Positions 29,479 to 38,604 of a stretch of DNA of 64,000 bases are shown here, piece by piece. This DNA comes from Entamoeba histolytica HM-1:IMSS (Eukaryota > Evosea > Mastigamoebida > Endamoebidae), in the NCBI RefSeq assembly GCF_000208925.1, contig NW_001914864.1:71570-135569 (forward strand). Reading direction: 5' to 3'. The position numbers and the translations under genes were made by a program. The notes below the pieces were generated by a model, which saw nothing but the letters and a program-made list of their open reading frames with translations, ran no database searches and was not told the origin of the DNA. Numbering within the stretch: the stretch's first letter is position 1; each line of letters opens with the position of its first letter.

Positions 29479-31046
29479 TACCTAAGATATTAGTTTCAAA
29501 GTTCTTCTTTTTCTTTTTTTGGTTTTATTCTTGTCATGGAAGTATTTACAACAGAATTATTGAACTTTTGTTTTTACAATTTATTGGTATTGAGTAATAA
29601 AAAGAGTTTAATCCTTGTTTTCTTTTAATTCTTTGTTAAACTGAAAAGAAAATCCCTTTTTTGTCACTTTGATGAAGAAAAAAGGAAATGAAATTCAATT
29701 TGATTTCATGATGTCATTGGTTATTAAAGTAAGAGAGACAACATAATATGAATAACTAACATTAAAAATAATTATGTTTTTAATAAAAAATAAACATTAA
29801 GAATAAGTTTTATAAACTAAACACAAATATATACAAGAAGAATATATTGAAGTATTTATTAAAATCTATTTGAATAAAACTGAATAATGCCACCAATTTA
29901 TTAATGAAAAAAAATAATTCTATAGACTGTAAGTAATCAAGAATATAGAAGGGGAATTATAAAATAATGAGAAATTAAGACAAGATACTAAACCAACAAT
30001 AATTAAAGTATAGTAAATAAGCAGATAGAACAAATTAATAAACATTGAATTAATTTTTATATATCAAAAGCTTATTCAACTTTATTATGACTTTCATTAA
30101 CTCATTAAAAAAAAGAAGATGATGACAAGAATTATTTAAGATTTACAAGAAACATCAAAATAAAATTATTTATCAATAATACTAAATAATTTTCAAATAC
30201 TTAATAAAATTATAAATAGAATGTACTATTACAACAATAAAATAGACTCAATATAACATTCAAAATTTATTCTTTTTTATTTCAAATAACTCATATTTCA
30301 TATTTTCATTTACAATGATTCTTTGTGAACTGAAATGTTGTTTTCAATAAGTGAATTTTTATTCCTTTATATTCAAATGAATATTGTTTTTTTGTTCATA
30401 ATATGAATATGTTTCATCATTTTATAAATATTTCTCACTTCTTTTTAATTTATTATTTGTTTATTCATTATTTCATTTCAATATTGGTGTTGAATATATT
30501 TTTATTTATAAATGTCTTTATTTCTTATAATTTTATTCCTTTTCTTTAACTTATTCATTTTCTTTTTATCATATTTTCATTTCTATTTCTTCTTATTCAT
30601 TTGTATTCTTTAATTATTCATTTTTATTCTCTAATTATTGATGTATTACATTTCATTTTATCATTATCTGAATCAAATAATATATCAGATATTCTTCTAT
30701 TTATTTTACTTCTTCATTTCTCTTCTTTCAATATTTTCACTCTTCTTCATCGCAAAATAATCATTCTATTTTCTATTCTTCTTTCAATTGACTATTAATT
30801 TAATACAAATCATCTCTATTAATATTCTTTAAGGTATTTCTTCTAGAAGTTTAATTTAAACATTTATCTTCATTTTTATCATTATAATTAAAAATTTGAT
30901 TTTCATAATATTAAGAAGAGGTATTTAAATTTAAACAAAAATTTCTATTATTTAGAGAAGTTTATTTAATTAATTGAGAGTAAAAACGAAAGAAAAAAAA
31001 CAAATAACCAAAGAAAAGTAGAATGAGCAGATTTGAAAAATGAGAA
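29479..31046. other. Long intergenic stretch with an abrupt strand-composition switch
   Basis: 1.57 kb without a supportable gene. The + strand is A-rich from about 29750 to 30260 and then switches to T/C-rich (many TTCATTT and TTTATTC words) to about 30900. Short open frames inside are low-complexity and have no family signal. Confidence 0.6.
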
Positions 31047-32183
31047 TTATAATTCATCCTTTTGTGGGATTGACATTTCTCCACACAAGTCCTTTTCCAT
31101 TAATTCTTTAATTTGAGATACTTTAAGTCCTCTTCCAATCAAATTAGCCATTTTTGTAAATGCAGCTGAAACAGTCATATCTCTACCATTGACAACATGA
31201 GCAGCTTTTAATCCAGAACCTGCAGCATAAGAATCCATATTAACATTACCATTACCACATTGGGTAGTATCTACTAATACAATTCCTTTTTGATCAGCAT
31301 ATTGTAATGCTGAAACAAAATCTTTATTTTCAGGAGCATTTCCTTCTCCAAAGGCTTGAATAACAATTCCTTTAACACCAGAGTCAACAATACTTCTAAC
31401 AGTTTTTCCTGTAATTCCTGGATATAATGTTAAAACAGCTACATCTTTACTCATAACAGGGTGATAAACCATTGGTCCTTTGGGTTGTTGAAGGACAAAA
31501 GGTTTAGCTAATTCAATTCTAAGATCAAGTTTAGCTAATGCAGGATAATTTACTGATGAAAAACCTCTTAAAGAATTAGCAGAAGTCTTAGTTACTCTAT
31601 TTCCTCTTAATAATAACCCACCAAATACTAATACAACTTCAGGAACATTAAGATGAGCAGCAACTTTTAATGATGAAATTAAATTATTTTTAGCGTCTGT
31701 GTATGGTTCAGAAATTGGTATTTGAGAACCAGTAACAACAATTGTTTTACTTAAATTTTCAAACATAAAAGATAATGCACTTGCAGTATATTGCATTGTA
31801 TCAGTTCCATGTAATACAACAAATCCATCATAATTTTTATAATGTGCATTAATAACATCTCCTATTCTTGTCCAATCTGATGGTGACATACTTGATGAAT
31901 CTAATAAAGGATCTAATTCTACAATATCATATGTAACTGCAGTTTCACTTTGAATTTCACTCATACCTCTTAATACATCTCCCATATATCCTTTTCTTGG
32001 TTCTAATCCATTTTTTCCTTTTAACATACCTATAGTACCTCCTGTATAAATAATTAATACTTTACTCCCTGTAGCTTTTTTACTCCATTTACCAACATCT
32101 GACCATTTATATTTTTTTGTTATTTTACCTCCATTACAATTCAGTAATAATCCAAATAATATAATCAATGAAATAATCTTCAT
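31047..32183 (-). CDS. L-asparaginase with signal peptide and KDEL tail (ER-resident)
   Basis: 378 residues. Residues 1-19 form a signal peptide (I-I-S-L-I-I-L-F-G-L-L-L). The mature part is an asparaginase/glutaminase-fold enzyme hydrolysing asparagine to aspartate and ammonia: Y-T-G-G-T-I-G-M at 46-53 holds nucleophile Thr50, and L-H-G-T-D-T-M at 124-130 holds the Thr127-Asp128 pair. Y-T-G-G-T-I-G-M is the wording of type I enzymes, which are cytoplasmic in bacteria, yet the protein ends K-D-E-L, the ER retrieval signal. So the sequence predicts an enzyme held in the endoplasmic reticulum rather than in cytosol or secreted. Both signals are unambiguous in the frame; the biological reason is unknown. 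Confidence 0.92.
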   Translation of the reverse strand: MKIISLIILFGLLLNCNGGKITKKYKWSDVGKWSKKATGSKVLIIYTGGTIGMLKGKNGLEPRKGYMGDVLRGMSEIQSETAVTYDIVELDPLLDSSSMSPSDWTRIGDVINAHYKNYDGFVVLHGTDTMQYTASALSFMFENLSKTIVVTGSQIPISEPYTDAKNNLISSLKVAAHLNVPEVVLVFGGLLLRGNRVTKTSANSLRGFSSVNYPALAKLDLRIELAKPFVLQQPKGPMVYHPVMSKDVAVLTLYPGITGKTVRSIVDSGVKGIVIQAFGEGNAPENKDFVSALQYADQKGIVLVDTTQCGNGNVNMDSYAAGSGLKAAHVVNGRDMTVSAAFTKMANLIGRGLKVSQIKELMEKDLCGEMSIPQKDEL

Positions 32184-32522
32184 TATTTCGTTTATTAAAT
32201 TATGATTTTTATAGTTCTTTTTTCATGATTTTTTATTATTATTTTTTTTTTTTTTGTTTTTTTACTATTTTATTTTTAGATATTTTTTGATTGAATATTT
32301 TTGAACTACTTTTGAATAGTTTTGTTATTATTTATGTTTAATCTAAAAATATCTAAAAATAAAAAATCATTTAAAACTATAAAATAATATTTTTAGTTAA
32401 AACAAAAAATATATGGAAATTTAAAGAAATTTTGTTAATTTTTTTTTTTATTTTCCAATTTTTTTTCCTTAAAATAAAAAGAAAAACTAAAAAAAGAACA
32501 CAAAACTGACAAAAGATTGTTC
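32184..32522. other. Divergent promoter region with a 20-bp inverted repeat
   Basis: 339 bases between the asparaginase and LRR-PP2C genes; very T-rich on the left. It contains the inverted repeat listed next. Confidence 0.65.
32268..32364. repeat. Perfect 20-bp inverted repeat with 57-base spacer
   Basis: Arm TTTTATTTTTAGATATTTTT at 32268-32287 recurs in reverse complement at 32345-32364. It sits centrally in a divergent promoter. Confidence 0.85.
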
Positions 32523-35036
32523 ATGAGCAAAGTCAACCTTCGTGGTAAAAGACTGTCTAATATTCCATCAAATATACCACGTGATGTAAGTTTTTTAGAT
32601 ATTAGTTTAAATAAGTTAGATAGAGTTCCATCTGACTTATCATCAATGACAAATTTAACAAAGGTATCAATATCATTCAATAAATTTACTTCATTAACTT
32701 CATTATATAAATTAAAGTCATTAGTAAATGTTGAAAATAACTTAAATCCTATTTCAGTCATTGATAAAGGTTTATCAAAGTTGACTAATCTTAAAGTATT
32801 AGTTTGTAATAAAAATACAATTAATACAATCCAAGAAGGTACTTTTGCACCAGAATTAACTACAATTTCATTAGAAATGAATTTTATTACAACAATACCA
32901 ATATCTTTTGGTTTAATGCATCATTTAAAACAAATTACTTTTGCAGGAAATTGTTTAATGTCTTTTCCTGTAGCATTAACAAATATTAGTTCATTAAGTT
33001 CATTAAATCTTAATGACAATGTTATTAAAGTTATTCCTGAGTCTATTACTAATATGTGTTCATTGGTTAAATTAATGATGAACGATAATGAACTTACTAT
33101 TATTCCAATGGAACTTTTTACAATGCCTTCTTTACAGTCAATCCAATTTAATAAGAATCGTATAACAAGTTTACCTGATATTCCTTTCTTAAAAGAATGT
33201 CATTTGGAAGAGTTAATATTAAATAATAATCATATTGGTTCAATTACTTCTTCAATAACAAATTTAAGTTCATTAAGAAATTTTGAATGTGAAAATAATA
33301 ATATATCAACTCTTCCTTGTTTAACAACACTTACAGCATTAACTCAATTAAATTTATCGAATAATTCATTTTCAACTATAGTCTCTTTACCTCCAAATTT
33401 AAAATCATTATATTTACCTTTTAATGAATTAGTAGAGTTATGTCTTCCATTACCATCTACTCTTACTGAATTATTATTAGATAATAATAAACTTCTTTCT
33501 CCTCCATTATTATCTACGTTATCTAATCTTCGTTCATTAAATCTTTCTGCTAATCAAATCTCTTCTTTTCCTAATGAAATTACTATTTTAACCGCCTTAA
33601 CCGCACTTAATCTCACAAGTAATTGTCTTTCTTTATTACCTGAAGTTAATACTGAACATCTTCACGTACAAAAATTTAATGCCTCTTTTAATCATTTCAT
33701 TACTTTACCTAATTCATTACTTTCTATGACTTCATTAACATCACTAGAATTAACTGATAATAACCTTCTAATTATTCCATCAAATTTTACTGTATTAATT
33801 CATCTTCGTTATCTCTCATTATCATCAAATAACTTAACTACTTTTCCTATTCAAATATGTAACTTTAGTAAATTACAAGCACTAATTATTTCAAATAATA
33901 ATTTATATGAACTACCATCTCAACTTACTTCATTATCAACTTTAACTACATTGGATCTTTCTTTTAATCATTTAAATTCTATTGATGTAGTAACTCATTT
34001 AATTCACTTACAGTGTCTTGATGTTTCTTCAAATGATCTTGTATTACTTCCTGAAGGATTAACAAAACTCTCTTCATTGATTTTTCTGAATCTCTCGGAA
34101 AATAAAATTATCTCAGTAAATAAGTTATTACTAAAACCTTCTTTATTCCTTAATTTAACAAATAACCAAATTACTTCTATTGGAGATATTGATGAAGATC
34201 AATTTGTATTAACTAATTTTGATTGTAATCCATTTAAACAACATCATACCACTGAAGAAGGAAGGAATTTATCAAAAACTAATTCAAGTCTATTTAAAAT
34301 TACTGTAGCACATGCAGAAATGACTGGATTACGTCCAACTTATGAAGACTCACTTGAACTTGTTCCTAATTTTATGGATAAAAAAGGAAGGAGTTTCACT
34401 GCTGTGTATGATGGTCATTCAGGACAAATATGCCCTAATTATGTTGCAAAACGATTTCATTGTGTAATTGAAATTTGTTTAAATGAAGGATTAGCTCCAG
34501 TAAATGCTTTAAAAGAAGGGTTTAATAGAATGCAAGAAGAAATTGTACAAAAAGGAATAGAAGATGGATGTACTGCTGTTGTAGTAATGATTCTAGATAT
34601 GAAAATGTATGTTGCATGGGCAGGAGATTCTAGGGCTGTTTTATGTCGTGGAGGTAAAGCAATTCAATTATCTGAAGATCATAAACCAAATGGAACATGT
34701 GAAAGAGAAAGAATTATTAGAATGGGTGGACATGTTTTTGCAGGAAGAGTTAATGGAGAATTAGCTATTTCACGTTCATTTGGTGATATACAAAATTCAC
34801 CTATTGTTTCTGCTGTTCCAGAAATACGAGAATATGATATTATGGCAAATGATGAATTTGTTATTGTAGCATGTGATGGAGTTTGGGATGTAGTTAGTAA
34901 TCAAAAAGCTGTTGATATTATTAAAACATCCAAATCGTTAAGTATAGGTTCTGTAAGATTAAGAGATTTTGCTTACAGCATGGGTTCTCAAGATAATATT
35001 ACTTGTGCTGTTGTAACTGTTCCTTTTTGTTATTAA
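32523..35036 (+). CDS. Leucine-rich-repeat / PP2C-type protein phosphatase fusion
   Basis: 837 residues from the ATG at 32523; a TTG six bases earlier is not used. Residues 1 to about 580 are some two dozen leucine-rich repeats of 20-24 residues with the L-x2-L-x-L-x2-N core. Residues about 590-837 are a PP2C (PPM) Ser/Thr phosphatase. Metal-binding motifs are present: R-P-T-Y-E-D, Y-D-G-H-S-G, C-D-G-V-W-D and Q-D-N-I-T, along with A-G-D-S-R-A, S-E-D-H-K-P and S-R-S-F-G-D. So it should need Mn or Mg and be active. The usual S-G-S-T-A reads D-G-C-T-A. The order LRR then PP2C resembles PHLPP and fungal adenylyl-cyclase modules, where the repeats choose the target (Ras or kinases). No membrane segment. 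It belongs to a family with many members in Entamoeba. Confidence 0.92.
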   Translation: MSKVNLRGKRLSNIPSNIPRDVSFLDISLNKLDRVPSDLSSMTNLTKVSISFNKFTSLTSLYKLKSLVNVENNLNPISVIDKGLSKLTNLKVLVCNKNTINTIQEGTFAPELTTISLEMNFITTIPISFGLMHHLKQITFAGNCLMSFPVALTNISSLSSLNLNDNVIKVIPESITNMCSLVKLMMNDNELTIIPMELFTMPSLQSIQFNKNRITSLPDIPFLKECHLEELILNNNHIGSITSSITNLSSLRNFECENNNISTLPCLTTLTALTQLNLSNNSFSTIVSLPPNLKSLYLPFNELVELCLPLPSTLTELLLDNNKLLSPPLLSTLSNLRSLNLSANQISSFPNEITILTALTALNLTSNCLSLLPEVNTEHLHVQKFNASFNHFITLPNSLLSMTSLTSLELTDNNLLIIPSNFTVLIHLRYLSLSSNNLTTFPIQICNFSKLQALIISNNNLYELPSQLTSLSTLTTLDLSFNHLNSIDVVTHLIHLQCLDVSSNDLVLLPEGLTKLSSLIFLNLSENKIISVNKLLLKPSLFLNLTNNQITSIGDIDEDQFVLTNFDCNPFKQHHTTEEGRNLSKTNSSLFKITVAHAEMTGLRPTYEDSLELVPNFMDKKGRSFTAVYDGHSGQICPNYVAKRFHCVIEICLNEGLAPVNALKEGFNRMQEEIVQKGIEDGCTAVVVMILDMKMYVAWAGDSRAVLCRGGKAIQLSEDHKPNGTCERERIIRMGGHVFAGRVNGELAISRSFGDIQNSPIVSAVPEIREYDIMANDEFVIVACDGVWDVVSNQKAVDIIKTSKSLSIGSVRLRDFAYSMGSQDNITCAVVTVPFCY

Positions 35037-35118
35037 AATTAGAATATATTAATTTTAATTCTTTTTTATTTTTAAATATTGAACTTTTATTTAAAAAAAG
35101 TATTAAAATTAAATTGTC

Positions 35119-36024
35119 TTACATATGATTCACCCAATATTGGAATAATTGATGTGCAATATAAGTTGGTGGAACAGTATATCTCCCTTCTGGTTTTGGT
35201 TTTTTTGATTCATTTATAGCTTGTTTAACTTCTTCTTCATTGACCCAAAATGCTTCACATAATTCATTTCCAGGAATAATATCAATCTCACTATCTATTG
35301 CTTGTGCTTCATAACCAAGCATTATCTGATTCGCTCCAGGAAGAGGATATCCAGAACTTGTAACATATTTAACATCTTTAACATGTAAATGGACTTCTTC
35401 CCAAACTTCTCTAGTAACACACTCTTCAGCAGATTCACCTACTTCAAGAAATCCAGCAACGCAAGTATATCGTTTTTCTGGCATAATTGATTTACGAACA
35501 AATAAACATTTTTTTTCTGTTGGATGACGTACAACAACAATAATACAAGGATCTGTTCTTGGAAATACCATATTTTTACAACTTCCACAATCCATATGAG
35601 TTCCAAATCCCCCATACTTCATTTTATTTCCACAACGTGGACAATAACTAAAACGTTGATTAAATTTTATTAAAGCACTTCCAAATCCAATAATATCACA
35701 CATGGTATGTTCTAATTTCATACATTCAGTTAAATTCATTGAAATACTTCCAACTGGAGCATGTTCAGTTTCAACTGCAACGTATTGTTTATCTTCAGTT
35801 GTTCCCATATAAACAATAATTTTAATATTATTTTCTATCATTTCCTTTTCTGTATAAAAAGCACTTCCATCTCTAATATTTGGGTTTCCCATTTGATTAT
35901 AACATACAAATATTATTTGTTTATTTGTTGCTTTTAATGTTGGAAGTAATTTATCTATTTGGTCATTTCCAATAGCCTCTCTAATACTATCTAATCGTTG
36001 CATATGACTTGAGGTGAAATTCAT
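35119..36024 (-). CDS. NUDIX hydrolase with zinc ribbon (NADH pyrophosphatase, NudC/NUDT12-like)
   Basis: 301 residues, ATG at 36022-36024. A divergent N-terminal half is followed by a zinc ribbon (C128, C131, C146, C149) and a Nudix domain. The Nudix box (191-213) has G-x5-E-x7-R-E-V-W-E-E, with the metal-binding Glu residues intact, so phosphoanhydride hydrolysis of NADH, or of NAD caps on RNA, is expected. Two oddities: the conserved Gly near the end of the box is His212, and the S-Q-P-W-P-F-P motif that marks NADH pyrophosphatases is S-S-G-Y-P-L-P (224-230). Architecture is clearly NudC-like; the changed motif could shift substrate choice. It ends 83 bases from the LRR-PP2C stop, converging with it. 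Confidence 0.88.
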   Translation of the reverse strand: MNFTSSHMQRLDSIREAIGNDQIDKLLPTLKATNKQIIFVCYNQMGNPNIRDGSAFYTEKEMIENNIKIIVYMGTTEDKQYVAVETEHAPVGSISMNLTECMKLEHTMCDIIGFGSALIKFNQRFSYCPRCGNKMKYGGFGTHMDCGSCKNMVFPRTDPCIIVVVRHPTEKKCLFVRKSIMPEKRYTCVAGFLEVGESAEECVTREVWEEVHLHVKDVKYVTSSGYPLPGANQIMLGYEAQAIDSEIDIIPGNELCEAFWVNEEEVKQAINESKKPKPEGRYTVPPTYIAHQLFQYWVNHM

Positions 36025-36219
36025 CGAGAAAGATATTTAAGAATTAACAAGTTTACTTTATAAATAAATTTACAAATAAGAAGGGTTTGAAAGTTTGTTT
36101 TGTTTCATTTGAAGTGTCTAATTTTATAAAAAGATAGAAATATAATTGAAATCAATTGAAATCAATGGAATTTTCTTTTTCTCTGTTTCTTTTAGGACAA
36201 AAGTCTACAAAAATATGAG

Positions 36220-37620
36220 TTATAAAATAGGTTTGTCATCTTCAGAATCAAACATATCATATTCATCATACAAAATTGTTTGGTTTGTTTCTGTTGTATG
36301 TAATAACGAAATAGTTGCTAAGTCATTTTTTATTTGATAGAAACAGAAACACATTACAATTACAAAATATGTATTCATTAATTTCACCATACAAACAGGA
36401 ATTGCTATGTGAAATAAATAAAAGGTTTAACTCTAAAATGAGAGAAGGATATACAAAAATATATATAAAATAAACAAACGAATATTATTATGAGAATTAT
36501 TTTGAAAAAATAACTGTATTACACATGCAACAGCTACTAATAATGTAGATGGAGTTAAGAAAAATAATCTTTTTCTATTTATCGGATTCATTACTTGTGT
36601 AAATGAAAAAAATTCAGACATTAATATCCAAAAAACAAGAACTACTTGTAAAAGATCTCTAATTGCTTTTACATCATCCATTATTGGATTTGGACTTCCA
36701 GTTATTGAAGATGAATGATGTAAAATATTCATAAAGAAATAAAGTATAAAACAGAAGAAATAAGCTATTAAAACACATGAACGTAATATCCATTGTAAAA
36801 TTGGATAAGGCTCTTCAATAGCAAGTAATTTTAAATGATCTACATGGAAAAATATCCATACAAAAAGAATAAACATATATAATTCCATTAATACATTATC
36901 TACATATTCAATAGAAATGTAATTAGCATAAAATCCTAAAGCTACAAAAGGATCATTAAATAAAATCATTCCAAATGATAATAAAAGATTAAAATTGACA
37001 TAAATATTAAATTCTTTCTTTTTAATTGCAATAACAAAAAGAATTATAAACGTTATGGTTGAAATAAAAACCAATATTATGGTTAATGAAAGACTAAATA
37101 TTGTATGTGACTTAAATGCTTTAGAAACTCTTAATGAAATTGTTAGTCCGGTTGAATTGAATTTATTTTCTATGTCTTTAATTGCAACTAAAATAATATA
37201 TTTTGCTTCTTGTACTGCATCATCAGTAACAAAAATAATATCATCACATTTATCTATAAAACAACGTGTTGTGTATGTTCTATTGAAAGAATTAACATTG
37301 TCATGAAAATCTTTTACAATATGTAGTTGAGTTTCAGCATAAAAAGAAATTTCTTCATTAATTTCATTTTTTGGTTCTAACTTTAAATACACCTCAAGCC
37401 ATTTATCATATTTTTGAACATCAAGACTTTGCATTAATGCATATGTTCCATTTGAGTAAGAAGATACATCAACAACAAGTGGAGTAATTTCAGTAGTCAA
37501 AACAACACGATGATAATAAATAGAAACTCCTGCAACAGCTAAACTAATTAAAATAGTAATAACAGTCAAAATAATAAAATGCCACCGATTCATTGTATCA
37601 ACAATAAGTTGATTTCTCAT
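36220..37620 (-). CDS. GOST-family seven-helix membrane protein (Wntless/TMEM181-like), copy 1
   Basis: Exon 1 is 36480-37620 and exon 2 is 36220-36404, joined in phase 1 to give 441 residues. The start is the ATG at 37618-37620 (a TTG nine bases up is ignored), as the paralogue at 55272 starts at the same place. Layout: a membrane anchor at about 13-35, a lumenal domain of ~130 residues containing Y-T-T-R-C-F-I-D-K-C, then about seven membrane helices with L-F-N-D-P-F, W-I-F-F-H-V-D-H-L and M-N-P-I-N-R-K-R, and an acidic cytosolic tail. This is the GOLD-plus-7TM plan of Wntless, TMEM181 and GPR107 proteins, which escort cargo through Golgi and endosomes. The splice restores helix 7 and the tail and is shared exactly with copy 2. 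Confidence 0.75.
36405..36479 (-). other. Intron of GOST gene copy 1
   Basis: 75 bases, donor GTTTGTT, acceptor CACATAG, phase 1. A second TTTTAG lies inside but would not give the P-I-P-V-C continuation seen in the paralogue. Confidence 0.85.
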
Positions 37621-37753
37621 ATTAAACAAAAGAGAATATATAATATCAGATGAATTGAACTAAAAACTATATTTGATAGTAAAATAAATTATATTATTTC
37701 TATAAGAAAAAAAAAGAGAATAAGAAAGAACAATCATCTCTTCTTGTTTTCTT

Positions 37754-38510
37754 TTAATTAGCAAATTGGAGTATAATTCCTTCACTCTGTCCTATACCTT
37801 TTTGCATTGCTTTTTCTGATGATATTTCATCTTTAAATTCGATAAATGCTACAGCATTTCCTTTAATAACAATATACCTAACTTCAACAAAACCTTCTTG
37901 TTGTTTAAATAACTCTTCTAATCTTTGTTTACTTACATTTTGTGGAACACTCTTAATAAATAACCTATTATTTGTATATTTGGTTGGTGAGTTTGGAGGA
38001 AGTTTAGTCTCATTAGATTCTTTCTTTTCTATATCTTGGTTAATTGGACTTTCTTCATGTTCAAGAGTTTTTTCTATTTGAACTTTAATTTGTTTTGGTT
38101 TTCTTTCTCGTGTAATTTCTTTTCCTTGCTTCTTAACAATAATATCACTTTCAACTTTAGAGTAGTTGATATGCTTTATTATTATAATCTATCTTTTTTT
38201 CTTTTTTTTTAAGTTTAGATATAAAACAAACCATTGGTCTATCAAATAATTCATGATTTTGTAATGATTCCATTGCAAATTGTGCTGATTCTTTCGTATC
38301 ATAAATAACAAATGCCTGTCCTCTCATTTTTAAGCTTTTTCTAACACATACCTGAAGTACATTTCCATATGCTCCAAAGACAGTATTAAGAGAATCTCTA
38401 ATTCTATTTGGTTTAATACTTTGATCAAGATTGTTGATGTATAATGTGCATGAAACAGGGATTGTTGGATCAGCTTCAAATAAATTTTTTTTATCTTCTT
38501 CTTGTTCCAT
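37754..38510 (-). CDS. U1A/U2B''-type snRNP protein with two RRM domains, two exons
   Basis: Exon 1 is 38232-38510 and exon 2 is 37754-38173; joined in phase 0 they give 232 residues, close to 216-282 for U1A, U2B'' and fly SNF. RRM1 begins L-Y-I-N-N-L (RNP2) and has R-G-Q-A-F-V-I-Y (RNP1). The splice falls at D-R-P-M|H-I-N-Y-S-K, and the next residues E-S-D-I-I-V-K match the D-S-D-I-I-A-K that follows RRM1 in U1A, so the intron position is firm. After a charged linker RRM2 has R-L-F-I-K-S-V-P and A-V-A-F-I-E-F. The protein should bind stem-loops of U1 and/or U2 snRNA in the spliceosome; as in flies and plants, one protein may serve both. A GAAC element precedes it. Confidence 0.9.
38174..38231 (-). 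other. Intron of the U1A/U2B'' gene
   Basis: 58 bases, donor GTTTGTT, acceptor ATAAAG, phase 0. The AAG acceptor is chosen because only it continues the RRM1 sequence correctly; the TAG inside is not followed by family-like sequence. Confidence 0.85.
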
Positions 38511-38535
38511 TATTCTTTTCTTTATTTCATTTTAT

Positions 38536-38543
38536 AGTTCATT
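38536..38543 (-). promoter_or_regulatory. GAAC core-promoter element (AATGAACT) of the U1A/U2B'' gene
   Basis: Perfect element on the minus strand, 25 bases before the ATG at 38508-38510, preceded by A/T-rich sequence. Confidence 0.72.
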
Positions 38544-38604
38544 TAATAATTTCTTTATTATTATAGTAAATTTATAATATAAAATAATTTATTCAATTCT
38601 TGTT

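Noticed and set aside
30601..30798. Short frame in the T-rich spacer
   Set aside because: Leu/Ile/Phe/Ser low complexity as expected from TTCATTTTTATT repeats; no family signal.
32517..32522. TTG start six bases above the LRR-PP2C ATG
   Set aside because: The in-frame ATG at 32523 is adequate and TTG is not a credible start here.
36146..36337. Short + strand frame overlapping exon 2 of GOST copy 1
   Set aside because: The minus-strand exon is supported by the paralogue; this is its shadow.
36405..36432. Earlier TTTTAG acceptor in GOST copy 1 (at about 36432)
   Set aside because: It would add residues absent in copy 2; the later CACATAG gives the matching P-I-P-V-C continuation.
37621..37629. 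TTG start above GOST copy 1
   Set aside because: The paralogue starts with ATG at the position equivalent to 37618-37620.
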